Positions 46,483-58,804 of a DNA stretch of 64,000 nucleotides are shown here, piece by piece; positions within the stretch are counted from its first letter, which is position 1; the number at the start of each line of letters is the position of its first letter. Source of the DNA: Adineta ricciae (taxonomy: Eukaryota; Rotifera; Eurotatoria; Adinetida; Adinetidae); assembly GCA_905250025.1 (NCBI GenBank), contig CAJNOJ010000021.1, positions 62,001-126,000 of the forward strand, given 5' to 3'. Made by a program: the position numbers and the translations under genes. Below the pieces are notes generated by a model. That model did no database searches and was not told where the DNA came from. It saw only the letters and a list, made by a program, of their open reading frames with translations.

Positions 46483-49348
46483 TTAAATCATATATTGTAA
46501 CAAATTTGTGTGAGTATGTTCCAAATGATGTTCTGAGGATAGTTTTTCTTGTGCTAAGTACGCTTGAAAGAGATTATGAGCCAATGCTGCAATTGTCACG
46601 GGTCCAACAGCACCAACAGGTGGTGTGATGAGAATACATTTGTCGCGAACAGAGTCCATGTGCACATCACCACGTATGTGTGGTGGATCGTGACTAACTC
46701 CAGCATCGACAATGACCAATGGTCGGTTTTCGGGAAGGAGATCACCATGAATGAGATGTGCCGAACCTGTTGCTGTGATGATGATATCAGCGTGACTGAA
46801 AGCTTCGCGAAGATCTTGTGTATGTATTGAACAAATCGTCACTGTAGCACCACGAGCCTTACAGAGAAGACTAACTGGTTCTCCTGTTTCAAGAAAGGAA
46901 TGTCAATGTTCGTTTATCTTGCTTTAAAATAATATACGTACCAACTAGTTTTGAAGAGCCAACAACAACGACATTCTTACCATTCAACTTAACATCATAC
47001 CAATCGAGTAGCCAAATGATGGCTTGAGCAGCACATGGAACAAACGATGAGTTCGGGTAGAGCAGACCATCAATATCTTTTTGTGGATGAATCAGTTTGA
47101 GTACACCACTTTGATATTGTTTCAAATGTTCAGGGAAAGGTAATTGAACAAGAATGCCATGAATATTTGGATCTGCATTCCATTCACGAATAACACGTTC
47201 TAATTTCAGTCCAAACAAATTATCATTTTCACCTGGTTGCAGTTGAACGATATGTGTTTTAAAATTAACTTTTTCTCGAAGATTTTTTTCCTTCATTCTC
47301 ACGTACAATTCACTTTCAGGTTTCGAGCCAGCTAATAAACATCCCAGAGCTGGTACATTTCTATCGTCTAAATAGATGAACATTGAGATTCCACTTTCCA
47401 TCGATACAAAGCTACCTACTCGGTTCGTATTTACTCTTGATTTCATTGTAGATATGTGCTGCGCATGCTTGGCCTTTCATCATAGTTGCTTGTTTGCTGC
47501 CAATTGAAAGTAAATGAAAAGGCGTTGTATTCGTAGGTACCTTTCGAACAAATTGGTAACGAGCACGAATGTATTCAAAAGAAGCGAAGTTATCATTCAT
47601 GATCTTGATTTCACGATGGCGACAAGCTTCCGGATGGCCAAATTTCGTGATGTTTTCTTGACGTTTATGCGCCTTCCATTTTAAATGTTCACTGAGATTA
47701 GGAAGAATATCATTCGTGATCTTCTCCTCCACTTCATTCCATGCTGAATACGTAAAATCAGCAAAACCTGAAGTTACTGCTTGTTGAGCATTCATTGGTT
47801 GCAGATGATTGACAAGTGAGTTCGCCTGTGCAACTGATCCAAGACGAGATGGTAAATTGAACGTCCAATATTCTGAACCAAATAATCCCATCGTTCTGTA
47901 ATGTGCATTGATAATTGAGTTTTCATGAATAAAGATAAAGTCACTTGCGAGAGACATCATTGCACCACCTGCTCCTGCATGTCCTCGTAAGACCGACACA
48001 ACAATTTTATCCGAAAGATCTATCATAAGATATCGAATTAGATCATTAATAGCATGAATATATTTTTGCGATTGTTCAACAGGATTGTCCGATGCTTCAA
48101 TTGTATTCAAATCAATTCCATTGGAAAAATATCGAAGGCTACCCAGGAGAACAACTACTTTCACACTAGCATTGATATTCTGCCTAATCGCTTGTTTTAA
48201 CCGATAACAGTGATCATCACGCATAGCTCCATTGTAGAAATCCCATTGAACATAACATACATCATCTTCTACATCCACATGAATATCTTCAAATGAGAGA
48301 TAGTTTTGTAAGAGAGCAGACGTCGACGGTAAGACTTGAGCTGCTGGTAGTTTGAATGGATTCTTCTTATCCAATGCGTTTTTCAAATGTGTTATCCATA
48401 GAGCACTGGTACTATCTGCACAGCTGATAAGGAAAGCATTTTTGTCTTTCGCCAGAATGGTTTTTGGAGGTGTGTGGATAGGTTTGTTCAATGGCTGAAC
48501 ATGGGCACCGAAGAGATACAACGGAATATTACAGATAGAATCGAGGAGACCTGGTTGAGAGTCACGAGACTGAATTTTACGTGCGATTGTACTCGCTGAA
48601 TCCGAAGACCAATCAATGGCGCAGTCACGTTGTTTCAGTGTATTTAATGGTAAACTTTTTAATGAAGCTAAAGAGAAACAGACAAGTGAGTTAAGTTTGT
48701 CTCTGTAAATGAATGGATGAACTGGTCATTACCTGGTTGTTCAACACCTGGATAATGTCCAAGGAAGATTTTATGATAAATTTCTCGTAATCCTTTCATT
48801 GCGAGTGTTGTCAAAATATTGTAAGCATCGCTCTTTGTTGCTGTTTGTGGTAAATGTTGTTCTGTATCAAGTTTTTCTTCCGCCCATACAGGTCCAGCGT
48901 CCATTTCCTCAACCGCTTCGAGTATTGTTACTCCCCATTCTTTCGGTCTTTCCAACACCCACCGATCGACTGAATGGCGACCGCGATCGCCTACTGGGCC
49001 AGGGTGGACGATCAATGTGATGTAATCGCGGTAGATTTGATTCGGAATTGTCCGAGTTAAAAATGGACAAATGATCAAATCAGGTTTATGCATTTGAACA
49101 CGCTCGACCAGTTTCTCGTTGGAATGCAACTCAACCATTACTCGACATTGAAGTGTGGAAGACAGAAGACATAAAGCCTTCTGTGACATCGTATTATGAC
49201 TTGTAACAATGAACAAGATGTCGAGCGATTGTCGACCATTCTTTATCTCACGTTCAAGTGTTGACCATGCTGAATGAACAAAGCGTTTCGAATAACAATT
49301 GCGAAATAGTCGCCAATTCAATAAACGAATAGCGTTACTCGCGTGCAT
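46483..49348 (-). CDS. HypX-FolD fusion: formyltransferase + enoyl-CoA-hydratase-like + methylene-THF dehydrogenase/cyclohydrolase
   Basis: Four exons (49348-48733, 48667-47435, 47367-46942, 46883-46483) total 2676 nt or 891 aa. The first 30 residues are Arg-rich without acidic residues, as in a mitochondrial presequence. Residues about 45-200 form a formyltransferase domain (IVHPGPVGDRG, EWGVTILEAVEEMDAGPVW); 215-270 a C-terminal formyltransferase-like part (RDCAIDWSSD); about 330-590 a crotonase-fold domain with the HypX-specific GHAGAGG, FGSEYWTFNLPSRLG and YQFVRKVP. From about 599 follows FolD: MMKGQACAAHIYNEIK, YVRMK with Tyr638 and Lys642, DPNIHGILVQLPFP, DIDGL, VVVVGSSKLVGEP and ITPPVGAVGPVT. 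The fusion joint lies inside exon 2, so splicing or misassembly cannot create it. Bacterial HypX makes CO from N10-formyl-THF via formyl-CoA for NiFe-hydrogenase assembly; FolD makes N10-formyl-THF. Activity and target in an animal are inference. Confidence 0.9.
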
Positions 49349-50526
49349 TTTGAATTGTGTCGTCTGCAATGGAAAAGCATTTCTTTACATCCTTTCATAA
49401 TTAATAATATTAGGACGAGTGACGAAAATTGCTCTGCGGGATATGAAATTTTTCTCTTATGTTGATTTATCATAACCAAAAGTGATTTAGACATAGTACA
49501 TTACACAACGATCGATTTTTGTACTTTACTAGCCTCGATGGAAATAGATAGTGCTAGGTCGACACCTCAAACTGTCGCATTCTGAAAGATATGAAGGTTG
49601 AAGGTAGGTAAAAGAGTAAATGGGGAAAGTTTAAACAAATCAAAGCATCTTTCATTCAATATATGGGCCTTTTATATTACATAATGTAAACTCGCAATTG
49701 AAAATAAACTAGGTCAGCAGTAACTATCCAAATATTGACCTACATTCATAAGAAAAGAAGAAAAGCTAGTACATTAAAAGATCATCTGTAAAAATCATGC
49801 ATATGAACTGTATCATACAACGAAAGAAAAGAAGAATAGCCTATTTGTACTATATTATAGATACTTTTCTTTGTTCTTACACAGTGCTCGTTCAAGAACT
49901 CATAGAAGATCGCAAGAAACAACTGTACTACATATCGATGGTTGCGTTTCACTGAAAGTAATCACGCGACCTTTTGTTTGACTTCATATTCGGTAGAATG
50001 TTTTTGTCACATTCAAATACTTCGCACTCGAAAGCTGCGCAATTATACTAGAGCCTGCGCTGATTCAGGCAAATTCAATTGACAGCACTATGAATAGGAT
50101 CACAAAAACACTTTTGATGAATTGAAAGAAGTACTTTGTATAAATTGCACATTCATTTAATAGAATTACATTTCACCTTTTGAAGAAATAATCGCACAGT
50201 TGGATACTTGTACGAAACTGTACTTCGAAGAGAAGGATCCTTGAAAAGTACGAAAATGACAAAACTCAAAAGCATGAGTGCAAACGCTGACAAAAACAGA
50301 GCTTTTGGTTTACACTCAAAAGTACACGTTTGAGCGAATATTTTCTCTGCTCCTAAAGTTCTTTTCTATCTTGTTCAATCGTGCAAGGAGCGGCCTCTTT
50401 CTCACTCTCATTTTCATTGGTTTAGATGATGTCACGAATGAATCAATCGATTGACAGCTTGTAAAGTAAAAAGACGAAAGTGGCATCTAAGTTCATTTGC
50501 TAATTTCTCGAGAGAATCTCGTCAAA
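49349..50526. other. Divergent intergenic region, HypX-FolD and VPS45
   Basis: The two genes are transcribed away from each other across 1.2 kb. A TTGCAG acceptor lies 18 bases upstream of the HypX-FolD ATG (minus strand, ending at 49367), suggesting a leader intron or trans-splice site. No other gene seen. Confidence 0.5.
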
Positions 50527-52856
50527 ATGACAAATATCAATGTTATCGAAGCGGTTCGCTCGTATATCAATCGAATGATTGAAGATTGCGGCTCAACGAT
50601 AAAAGGGCTTGTCATGGACAAAGAAACGGTTTCGAATTCTTCTCTCGTCATAGTGCTTTCTGGAGACCTTTTCTTTTCTAGGCTTCGATTGTTAGCATGG
50701 TATATGCTCAATCGGAAATTCTTCAAAAAGAAGTGTTCCTTTTCGAACGTATTGACATTGCTGGACAGAAATCATTGAAAAATCTGAGCGCAATTTGTTT
50801 TCTCCGACCAACGGATGAGAACATTCAAGCACTAGTACGCGAGTTACGTGAGCCAAAGTATGGAAGTTATTTTATCTGTAAGTCTATTTATTGATCGCAA
50901 TTACCTTTCGAAGCAAAACGTTGTTCGATTTAGATTTTACAAACTTTGTTGAAATGAGTGACATCAAAACGTTAGCTGAAGCTGATGAATTCGAATGTGT
51001 TCGAGTTGTACAAGAATTTTACGCAGATTACTTAGCCATCAATCCGCATTTATATTCTCTCAACATTCCGAGTACTTATCAAGTGAGTAGAGCAACTTTA
51101 GAGAAGATTTTTATCAAAGTTTTTATACTAGAGAAATTATGAATGGAATGAAAATCTTCTCCGTCGTACCGTACAAGGTTTAATGTCATTATTACTTTCA
51201 CTACGAAAGAAAAGTGCAACAATTCGGTATCAGAAGTCATCAACAATGGCTAGATCGTTAGCTGATAAACTTTTCGTAAGTTTTCTCTGCAAAAAAAATT
51301 CCCTTTTCCAAACTTCGCAAATCTTCCCAGAGCACATTGAAACGTCAAGTGGACTTTACCACACCGAATCCAAATGATATCAATCAAACAATCGTATTGA
51401 TCGTTGATCGACGTGAGGACGCAATTACTCCACTGTTGAATCAGGTTTGCTTTGCGGATAAATGTAACAAAAAGAACGAATTTTTCTAGTGGACATACCA
51501 AGCCATGGTTCATGAATTGATTGGAATCAAAAATAATCGGGTTAATCTTAGTCAAGTGCCGGGTATTACGAAAGAATTGGAAGAAGTTGTGATGAATGCT
51601 GAATATGATGAGTTCTACGGCAATGTAAGACAAACAGAAAACATTGGATCATACTCACCATGTATCTGTATAGAATCTCTATAGTAATTTTGGTGAAATT
51701 GCTACAAATATCAAAGGACTGATGGAACATTTTCAAGAGAAACATAAGAGTCAATCAAAAATCGAATCGATTGGTGATATGAAGGTGAGCATTCAAATGT
51801 TCACTCTAATCTAATCATATTTCTTCTTATCTCAAAATAGGTCTTCATCGAAAACTATCCGCAATTCAAGAAACTCTCTGGCACTGTGTCTAAACATGTG
51901 ACCATTGTCAGCGAATTGTCACGTTTAGTTGGTCAATATCATTTGCTTGAAGTCAGTGAAACTGAGCAACATTTAGTTTGTCAAGGTGATCATAATGAAG
52001 TTGTTCAAGTATGCAAAAGTTGTCTTTAGTTTTTCAACTTTCATTTTTCTTTTTCTAATTTCTAGAAAATTAAACGTTTGATTAAAGACGAGAAAATTCG
52101 CGACGTCGATGTCCTTCGTCTGTTATCTCTCTATGCATTACGTTATGAACGGCATGCAAGCAATGAATTCAATACATTGAAATATGAAGCACAAAAACAT
52201 CGACGATTGTCCGACAAGCATCTTCATGTATGGAAATCGAATTTGTCTCACCTAGAAAATGTTCATAGTTGACTTGTAGTTTCTCCAAGCTATACTCGAA
52301 TACGGTGGCTCGAAATTTCGACAAGCCGATCTGTTCAATACTCAAACACCGATGGCTATAACCAGACAATTCATTCGCGGATTACGAGTGCGTGAAAATC
52401 AGGAGACTATATCTATTTATAGAATATTTACTGATATACATAGGGAGTAGATAATGTCTATGCGCAGCATGTCCCATTAATAAAAGATTTAATTGATCAA
52501 TTACTACGCGGCAAATTGAAGGACACATCCTATCCAAATGTAAGTTCGAAAGAACAAGCTACACAACAAAATTTATTACAACAAGGTCAAACTGTCAAGT
52601 ACGAAAACCGATTATTTTCGTCTATAATCGTCTTCTATTTGTCTGTAGGCCAAGTGAAATTATTGTCTATGTCATCGGTGGTGTGACTTATGAAGAATCG
52701 TATCATATTCAGATGATGAACAAACAGAGTGCACGCATTTTACTAGGTGGTTCTTATATCCACAATTTCACGTCATTTATCGATGAAGTACTCGATGGAG
52801 CACCGTCGTCATTATCGGCTGCGTCCAATGAACTTCTCTCATCAAAACGTCGTTAA
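50527..52856 (+). CDS. VPS45: VPS45, Sec1/Munc18-family vacuolar sorting protein
   Basis: Twelve exons: 50527-50628, 50682-50877, 50934-51082, 51132-51275, 51331-51444, 51490-51624, 51674-51784, 51841-52008, 52066-52227, 52280-52387, 52444-52598 and 52649-52856. Total 1752 nt, 583 aa (human 570). It aligns from end to end with VPS45: [101 protein letters not shown] and [14 protein letters not shown]45 clasps the SNARE syntaxin-16/Tlg2 type and acts in endosome-to-TGN traffic with Rab5 effectors. The gene looks intact. Confidence 0.95.
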
Positions 52857-53754
52857 TTTTCATTTATTTTGCTTTTCTTTCAATGTTGTAACAAATAAAA
52901 TACAGAATAATTATATCCGTGTAGAACAAACATCTTCCAACCAAAGCTATTTATTGTTTTAAGCTTCCGTCGATGAATTATCTTATGCGAATCGCTGTGG
53001 AGATTCATACATCATTTCTATCGACATTTGTTTTGTATTTTCACACCAGGCCATATTCTCCTCTCGATTCTCTCCGATTTCCCACAGATAACAGTTGTTT
53101 TTAGACTTATCCGATTGGAAATATAGAATAGCAATCAATCGACAGGCGAGTTTTCTGTTTGAATTCAATACATAATTGATAACAGAACTAGCGTTGACTT
53201 GTACGATAAATTTGAGTAAGTCTTTCAGTTAGTCTATCCAGAAAAATTGCAAATCTGTCGAGATCATATACCAAAGTTATAAATCGTCACATTCGTTCTT
53301 CCAGAACAAATTATTTCGAGAAGCAGGACGATTTTATTGCTTTCTCCATTATTGTCGATATCAATCTTTGTATGTTACAGAACATACATTTGACATCTCA
53401 TATGGGCTTGAATGATACACACAATTACTTCCTGTACAAAGAAAAATTTTCAACAAGTAATGAACAATCATTATTCTTACTCGTACAAAAAATTTCATCT
53501 TTTGACAGAAGTGAAATAAAGGCGTATTGCACAATATCGAGTAGTTGTAATTAGATGTACTTCTTGCGTTCGTTGATCAATCTAGACAATTAGCGTTTGA
53601 CAGAATTAAAACAGATCGTGTACTGTACTATTGTTTTTCTGCTAGGTATTAATGTATTCATCAAACACATCTTCTCGGACAAGTCAACTATTCATTCGAG
53701 TAATGTATTTGGTTGAACTATTTCGTAAATCATGAATGCTCTTGTTCTATTCAG
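52857..53754. other. Region 3' of VPS45
   Basis: Contains an open segment at 53381-53551 just after a GTTACAG acceptor (IHLTSHMGLNDTHNYFLY...), possibly an exon, but it could not be chained to others. Confidence 0.4.
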
Positions 53755-54322
53755 ATCATTTCGAATGAAACATTTTCGCATTTGATAAATCGCAGACATC
53801 TTCTAGGAAGGTTTCACCTCTGCATTTATTTTCCATTAGTTTATCAACATCCTTGGCTGATAGTTAAAGGTAAACGAATAATTCTTATCTAAATATCAAC
53901 TTAGGGTGAAAATGTATAATATCATCAATTGCGGGGAGAAAGTATCTTTTTCGATATCTCAAATGTCGTACTTGTTTTTGAGTTCCATGATAAAGAAACA
54001 GATAGATAAGTAATAATTGTGACATTCTGTCCTGTGTTTTTCTTTCTCGATTCGTAGAATTCATTTACCACGCCTATTTAACGTTACTCCGGTTGACGTT
54101 ATCATAATTTATCTTGACATAGGCAAAGAAACTCTTCGCTTGCCACACATCTTCATTAACCGAAAAAGGAAACAAACCTACGAATTTCTATCAAGTAGAA
54201 GCGTCTTTGTTTTCGAGAGGAAAAGTACCTGCTACGGTTGTTCATTTAGGAGTAGAAGCGAGATCTTCTTTACAGACTTCATTGAGGACACATTCTATCG
54301 ATTAGTTAGGGGATCTCGATAG
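53755..54322 (+). CDS. Tentative exons of an unrecognised gene
   Basis: Two long open segments follow good acceptors: 53755-53869, ending at a GTAAAC donor, with HLCIYFPLVYQHPWLIV, and 54059-54322 with HLPRLFNVTPVDVIIIYLDI up to a TAG. A middle exon near 53939-54000 (FFDISNVVLVFEF) would link them, but no choice of splice sites keeps the frame. It may be a decaying gene or chance open AT-rich frames. Confidence 0.25.
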
Positions 54323-55346
54323 TTTGCAATCATTGGGCGTTTCTTTCTTTCTATTATTTCTTTTTCTATCTGCAGGAAAAAAAAGAGAAGCAAAGAGAGG
54401 AAATCACTTGTTAGAGCTTTCTTAGATGAGAAAAAAAAGAGAAAACTATCAGGATATATAACGACATTCAATACAAGTCCGCGCAAGTGTTTAGTTAACA
54501 TATCTCTCGACTCTCGATTTATACCCACAAATGTCTTTTGATTAATTGTTGAAATGACTAATACAGCAAAACAAAATCGCAATCATGCAACCATCTTGTT
54601 TTTGATCATTTCTTTTGGCGAAATCATCGTTGAATACGGTAAGCTATTTCAATTTTCAATCAATAACGACTATTCAACTGAAGTTGAAATAAGGAGAAAA
54701 AACCAATAGCCAAGTACACTTGACTCAGTCGTCTTCTTGGATATAGATGTGATAAGGTTCTTTCGATTCTCGCTTCCATATGTGAGACCTTATCTCAAGG
54801 TTAGATTGTTTATATCTTTCTAATGGGAATTAACTTCTTCGCTGTCTATGTACTAAATTACAACCATCTTTGAGAAATCTCCTCTTATGCAATTGGATGT
54901 CTACCTTGAGACCTCCAACACACATTAGTCCCTCGATGTCGATTCATCGGCTAGTTCGGAATTTTCAGGAAATCAACAATAATTGAAAGCGACACATTCA
55001 TCGAGCAAGATATTTTTCTTCTTGTATAACTTCAACATACATCCTACTTTTCGTTTGCACATTTTTCTGTTCAATATATACATTGAATATCTTATCCTTC
55101 ATTACATGATTTAAGCCTTTGACCTTGTTCACTGACCAATCGTTCATATAATTATCAATTGATTTTTTTTGCTCGTTCTCCCTTCTTTTCCTCTCATCTT
55201 TACAGACGAGGATACGTTTTGACGTAGCTATTTATGTATGGTGAAAAGAAATGAGTGCATACGCCATCACCGCGTTTGGTCGATACACAAACATATACAT
55301 GCATATGTGCATCCTCGTCGATACGTTTATTTCATGATATAACTAG
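54323..55346. other. Intergenic or hidden exons
   Basis: An ATG at 54554 opens 27 codons with a hydrophobic stretch (ATILFLIISFGEIIVEY) and ends at a GTAAGC donor (54637). It could be the first exon of the following membrane-protein candidate, but no intervening exon could be fixed. Confidence 0.3.
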
Positions 55347-55817
55347 TGTCTATAGTTGCAGAAAGCAAAATTGGCGGACGGTTATTCTTCACCTCGTGTA
55401 TGCTGAGCTTCTGTGTTTTTACCTTTTTCTGCTTATTAGCCGTTTTTCTCGGCAATATTTTCTTAAGAAATACATTTTCGTATATTGTTTTGCTAATGGA
55501 TATTTTCAATGATTCACTAAATGGTAAGTTAATCTCTCTACAGCAGAAAAAAAATCAATAATGACAAACCTTGTAGAAACGATTGATTAGTTTAATTTCT
55601 TCCAGTGTGCCTTGTTTTATTCTATTCCGCATATCACTCCTGCGTAAGCGTACTAGGTTTCATAGGATATTCCATTTGTTTATATCTCTTGTTTAACTAT
55701 TGCCGATCGAATAAAGGTCGTGAATATCTGTTTATGTTCAAACAGAAAAACTGTTCACTGTCTCTTCGTAATAGAAGAAAGAAAAGAGTATCCTTTTCAA
55801 GATGGTTGATACGATGA
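55347..55817 (+). CDS. Tentative membrane protein, 3' exons
   Basis: Exons 55347-55523 and 55606-55817 join in phase across an 82-nt intron and encode about 129 residues with three hydrophobic segments (FCVFTFFCLLAVFLG, FSYIVLLMDIF, VLGFIGYSICLYLLF) and a strongly basic tail (RNRRKKRVSFSRWLIR). The 5' end is unknown. It might be the end of a divergent multi-pass receptor; no motif such as NPxxY supports that. Confidence 0.35.
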
Positions 55818-56120
55818 AGCTTACCAAAATAGCCCGAACACTATCATGAAGAAAGAAAGCTGATGTCCTGCAGTATTTAGATATCTTCTGACCGACATAA
55901 AAGCATGAGTGAGTGAATGAACTACTTGAAATTCTTCGAACGAAGTACGATGATTATGCATGTTGCGTTGTTATTAGTTATTTAATCTGTTTGGAATTGC
56001 TCGTTTCTCGTCAGATTTTCTCGACGTATGGGGTCAAGAGGTAATACAAGTCACAGAGAGGGACACATGATATCGTTTGAATTGATAATAGCATATTTGT
56101 TTTTCTTTGAAAGTAATCAA

Positions 56121-57197
56121 ATGATTTCGTCTTTTCTAGTCCGTCGTAATGAAACGGTTTGTTGTCTGATTGGTTTTGGTATTGGTGTTGGTTGCTGTAT
56201 TCTATATCGATTGATATCAAATTTTTTGACGCCTTCGATCAATAGTATCCCAAGTCAGAATGTAAATAATCTTTATGTGTATCGAATGCTAGAGTTCTCG
56301 GTTGTTGTTATTATATTTAGGTCAAAACGTCGATGTCATCGGTTGCCGAGCGCAAACGCGAACGTTCGCTAAGTATTAAATATGAAGAAGAGAATCGTGA
56401 ACGAAGTAACACGAATGCAGACGAAATGACTTGGTCAGAAATGTCATCATCATTGAGTACTGTCAATCTACTTCATGATTCGTATCATTCCAATTCATTG
56501 ACGGGAGATTCGGGCGTAGATTGTCCGGAAATTCCAATACGAAATCACCATGTACACCACGATGATGAAACACGAAAATATGATTCCGATTCCGGAATTC
56601 ATCATGATACACGTAAGAAGAAATGCTTTGCACAGATGTATTCGACGCATCTGTTTCTTTCAGAGAAAGTTACTGAAACTCAAATGATGTCCTACATATC
56701 GACAGAAAAAGGCTTAGAACGTGCATTGGAACAAACGAGTCGATTCTACACTGATCTAGAACATATTGCACTCGATCTTGGCACATTAACAAAACGATAT
56801 TCACATTCAGAATCATCGTTAGCTCATCCATCGATCGATGCATTAGACTGGGATTGGCTTGATGATATGCATTCACCAACAGTTCAGTCACCTAAAACTA
56901 TCTCTCGTAAGCATCATTGTCTTCGTTCAAGTAATAAATCGAAACTCCGGCGAAGGATCAACATGAATATGAATCAAACAGAGTACAACGAATCCGATCA
57001 AGAAAATCGTTCGTTCGATCTTTCAACTTCACCGCTAAGACGAAGTACGAACAAATTGTTACGCTTATTTCTTGTACTGATTATTTTTCGTTCTATTTCT
57101 CTCTCTCGAAGGACACAGCTCAGTCTACTTTGGTTCAACAGATAATTCAAGTGATGAAGATAACGGCGGAAATGAAACCTTACAAATCAAATCCTAG
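56121..57197 (+). CDS. TM-anchored 316-aa protein, function unknown
   Basis: Exons 56121-56261, 56321-57044 and 57112-57197 total 951 nt. Residues about 14-35 form one transmembrane segment (VCCLIGFGIGVGCCILY) after a short N-terminus, with a long soluble part behind it. The soluble part is Ser/Asp/His-rich, with two repeats of a D-SG motif (TGDSGVDCPE, DSDSGIHHD) and a more ordered SEKVTETQMMSYISTEKGL to LEHIALDLGTL segment. The layout suggests a tail facing the cytosol from an organelle membrane. I recognise no family. Confidence 0.6.
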
Positions 57198-57671
57198 ATA
57201 AGTTCAGTCTTATCTTTCATTTCCGGTGTGCTGAACATCGATCGAAGAGTTAAACAAACAAAAAACTGCTCTCGAGTTGTAGCGAGTTGATTATATCTTT
57301 CGATGTGTCAGATTTCGATATGTCTATAACTGATGACACGTTGATGTACATGTAAATTTTCTTTTCTCTCTCTCTCTCTATGTTCTTTGCTTCTTTCTTT
57401 TCGGTTCAAATTGCATTTGATTATTCTGATAAACAAAAAACAAAGCATCACTTGATAGATATTTGGCTTCATTGCCAGTCTATAGATTTCTATCTTTAAT
57501 ATTGTTTTACATCAACTAAAACTACTCTAAGCTTCTACGATATATTTTGAAATAAAATGTCAAACAAGTGAAGATACTTTTAAAGATAATTTATTTCAAG
57601 AGGAAAAAAAGAGAATAATTTATTTGTAATTGATATTAAGATCGTTCGTCTTTGGCACCAAGGATTGACAC
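57198..57671. other. Convergent 3' region
   Basis: A CT-rich microsatellite-like run lies at about 57363-57380. No gene seen. Confidence 0.55.
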
Positions 57672-57953
57672 CTATTTTGCAGCTTCAGTCGCCGGTGAGG
57701 AATTATCTGTATTGAAAAGAAGTCGGTTACTATCTTCGTTAAAGAATGGTACTGATGGACCCTGGACGTCTTTGAATAATAATTTCTTTCCATCTTCAAT
57801 TGGAATTCCAGTTGTTTTTTCCGTTTGGTCAAAAGATTTCTCTGTTGTTTCATGAAATTTCTCTTTGTCATCGTCGACAGGAGCAGATGAAATGGTCAAG
57901 GCCATAGCCAAAAGTAATGTCGCCAAGACGAAAATACAACGATTTGAAACCAT
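57672..57953 (-). CDS. Small secreted peptide or prohormone-like protein, 93 aa
   Basis: One exon. A clear signal peptide (CIFVLATLLLAMALTISSAP, residues 6-25) precedes about 68 polar residues (DDDKEKFHETTEKS, IEDGKKLLF, NEDSNRLLF). The two KLLF/RLLF stretches with basic residues before them could be processing sites, but no amidation signal is evident. The family is unknown. Upstream a compact promoter region follows. Confidence 0.6.
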   Translation of the reverse strand: MVSNRCIFVLATLLLAMALTISSAPVDDDKEKFHETTEKSFDQTEKTTGIPIEDGKKLLFKDVQGPSVPFFNEDSNRLLFNTDNSSPATEAAK

Positions 57954-58804
57954 GTTGATAATTGAAGATAATTATAAGACGTATGAAACTTTACCGAAGA
58001 AGATCGATGCTTTTATAGTCAATCGAAACTTCATCGTTCGTTCTTTGTGTGCGTTCTTTGTTTGCCGTTGACGACTTTACTTCTATAGTCCATATCTTTG
58101 TGAACATAGACCTATTATTAAGACATATACGTCGACCGAAGTGGTGTCACCATGATCGTGCGCGCGACTGGATAGAACGAAAAGAAAAGATCTGCCTTGA
58201 CACAAGTAAATTGGAAGATTCACAAGATTAATCTTTGAGAACATGTAGGTTGAACTACGAACGTCAAGATTAGGCATTTATATTCTCTGTCTTGTCGACT
58301 GACTGATTGAAAAAGAACCATTCACAGAGGAATTATCCATAATATTCCGACAGTGAGATTGTTCATGAATACAATTGGAATGTTACGATTACCGAATTCC
58401 ATGATGGATAACTATGTAGATTCTATCTGATTGTTTCTTCGCTCGCGAATGTGTTTCTCACAGATGTGATATACAAACACAATGTCTACGATTACGTTTG
58501 CATGTGAATTTTATATGCACAAGAACAAAAAAAACAACAAGTGTTTTCTCGTTTGATGAACTGTGTAAGCAAAGAAGAGCAAAACAAACATTCTATATTT
58601 ATCAAATTTAAATCATACATAATTATCACAAATAAATTTTAAAAAAAACAGATCTCGTGAAAAGTTTCATGTATTAATTGTTTTTTGTCAACGAAGTAAA
58701 CAACAGCAACAACAACAAGAAGAAGAAGAAGACTATTCATATACGATAAGATGAGAGATGAACAAAAACGAACTGTATTATTAGTATTATTTGCATAAAA
58801 TACA
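57954..58804. other. Intergenic region
   Basis: Promoter side of the secreted peptide and 3' side of the RNF11-like gene, with AAC/AAG triplet runs near 58700-58732. No gene seen. Confidence 0.5.
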
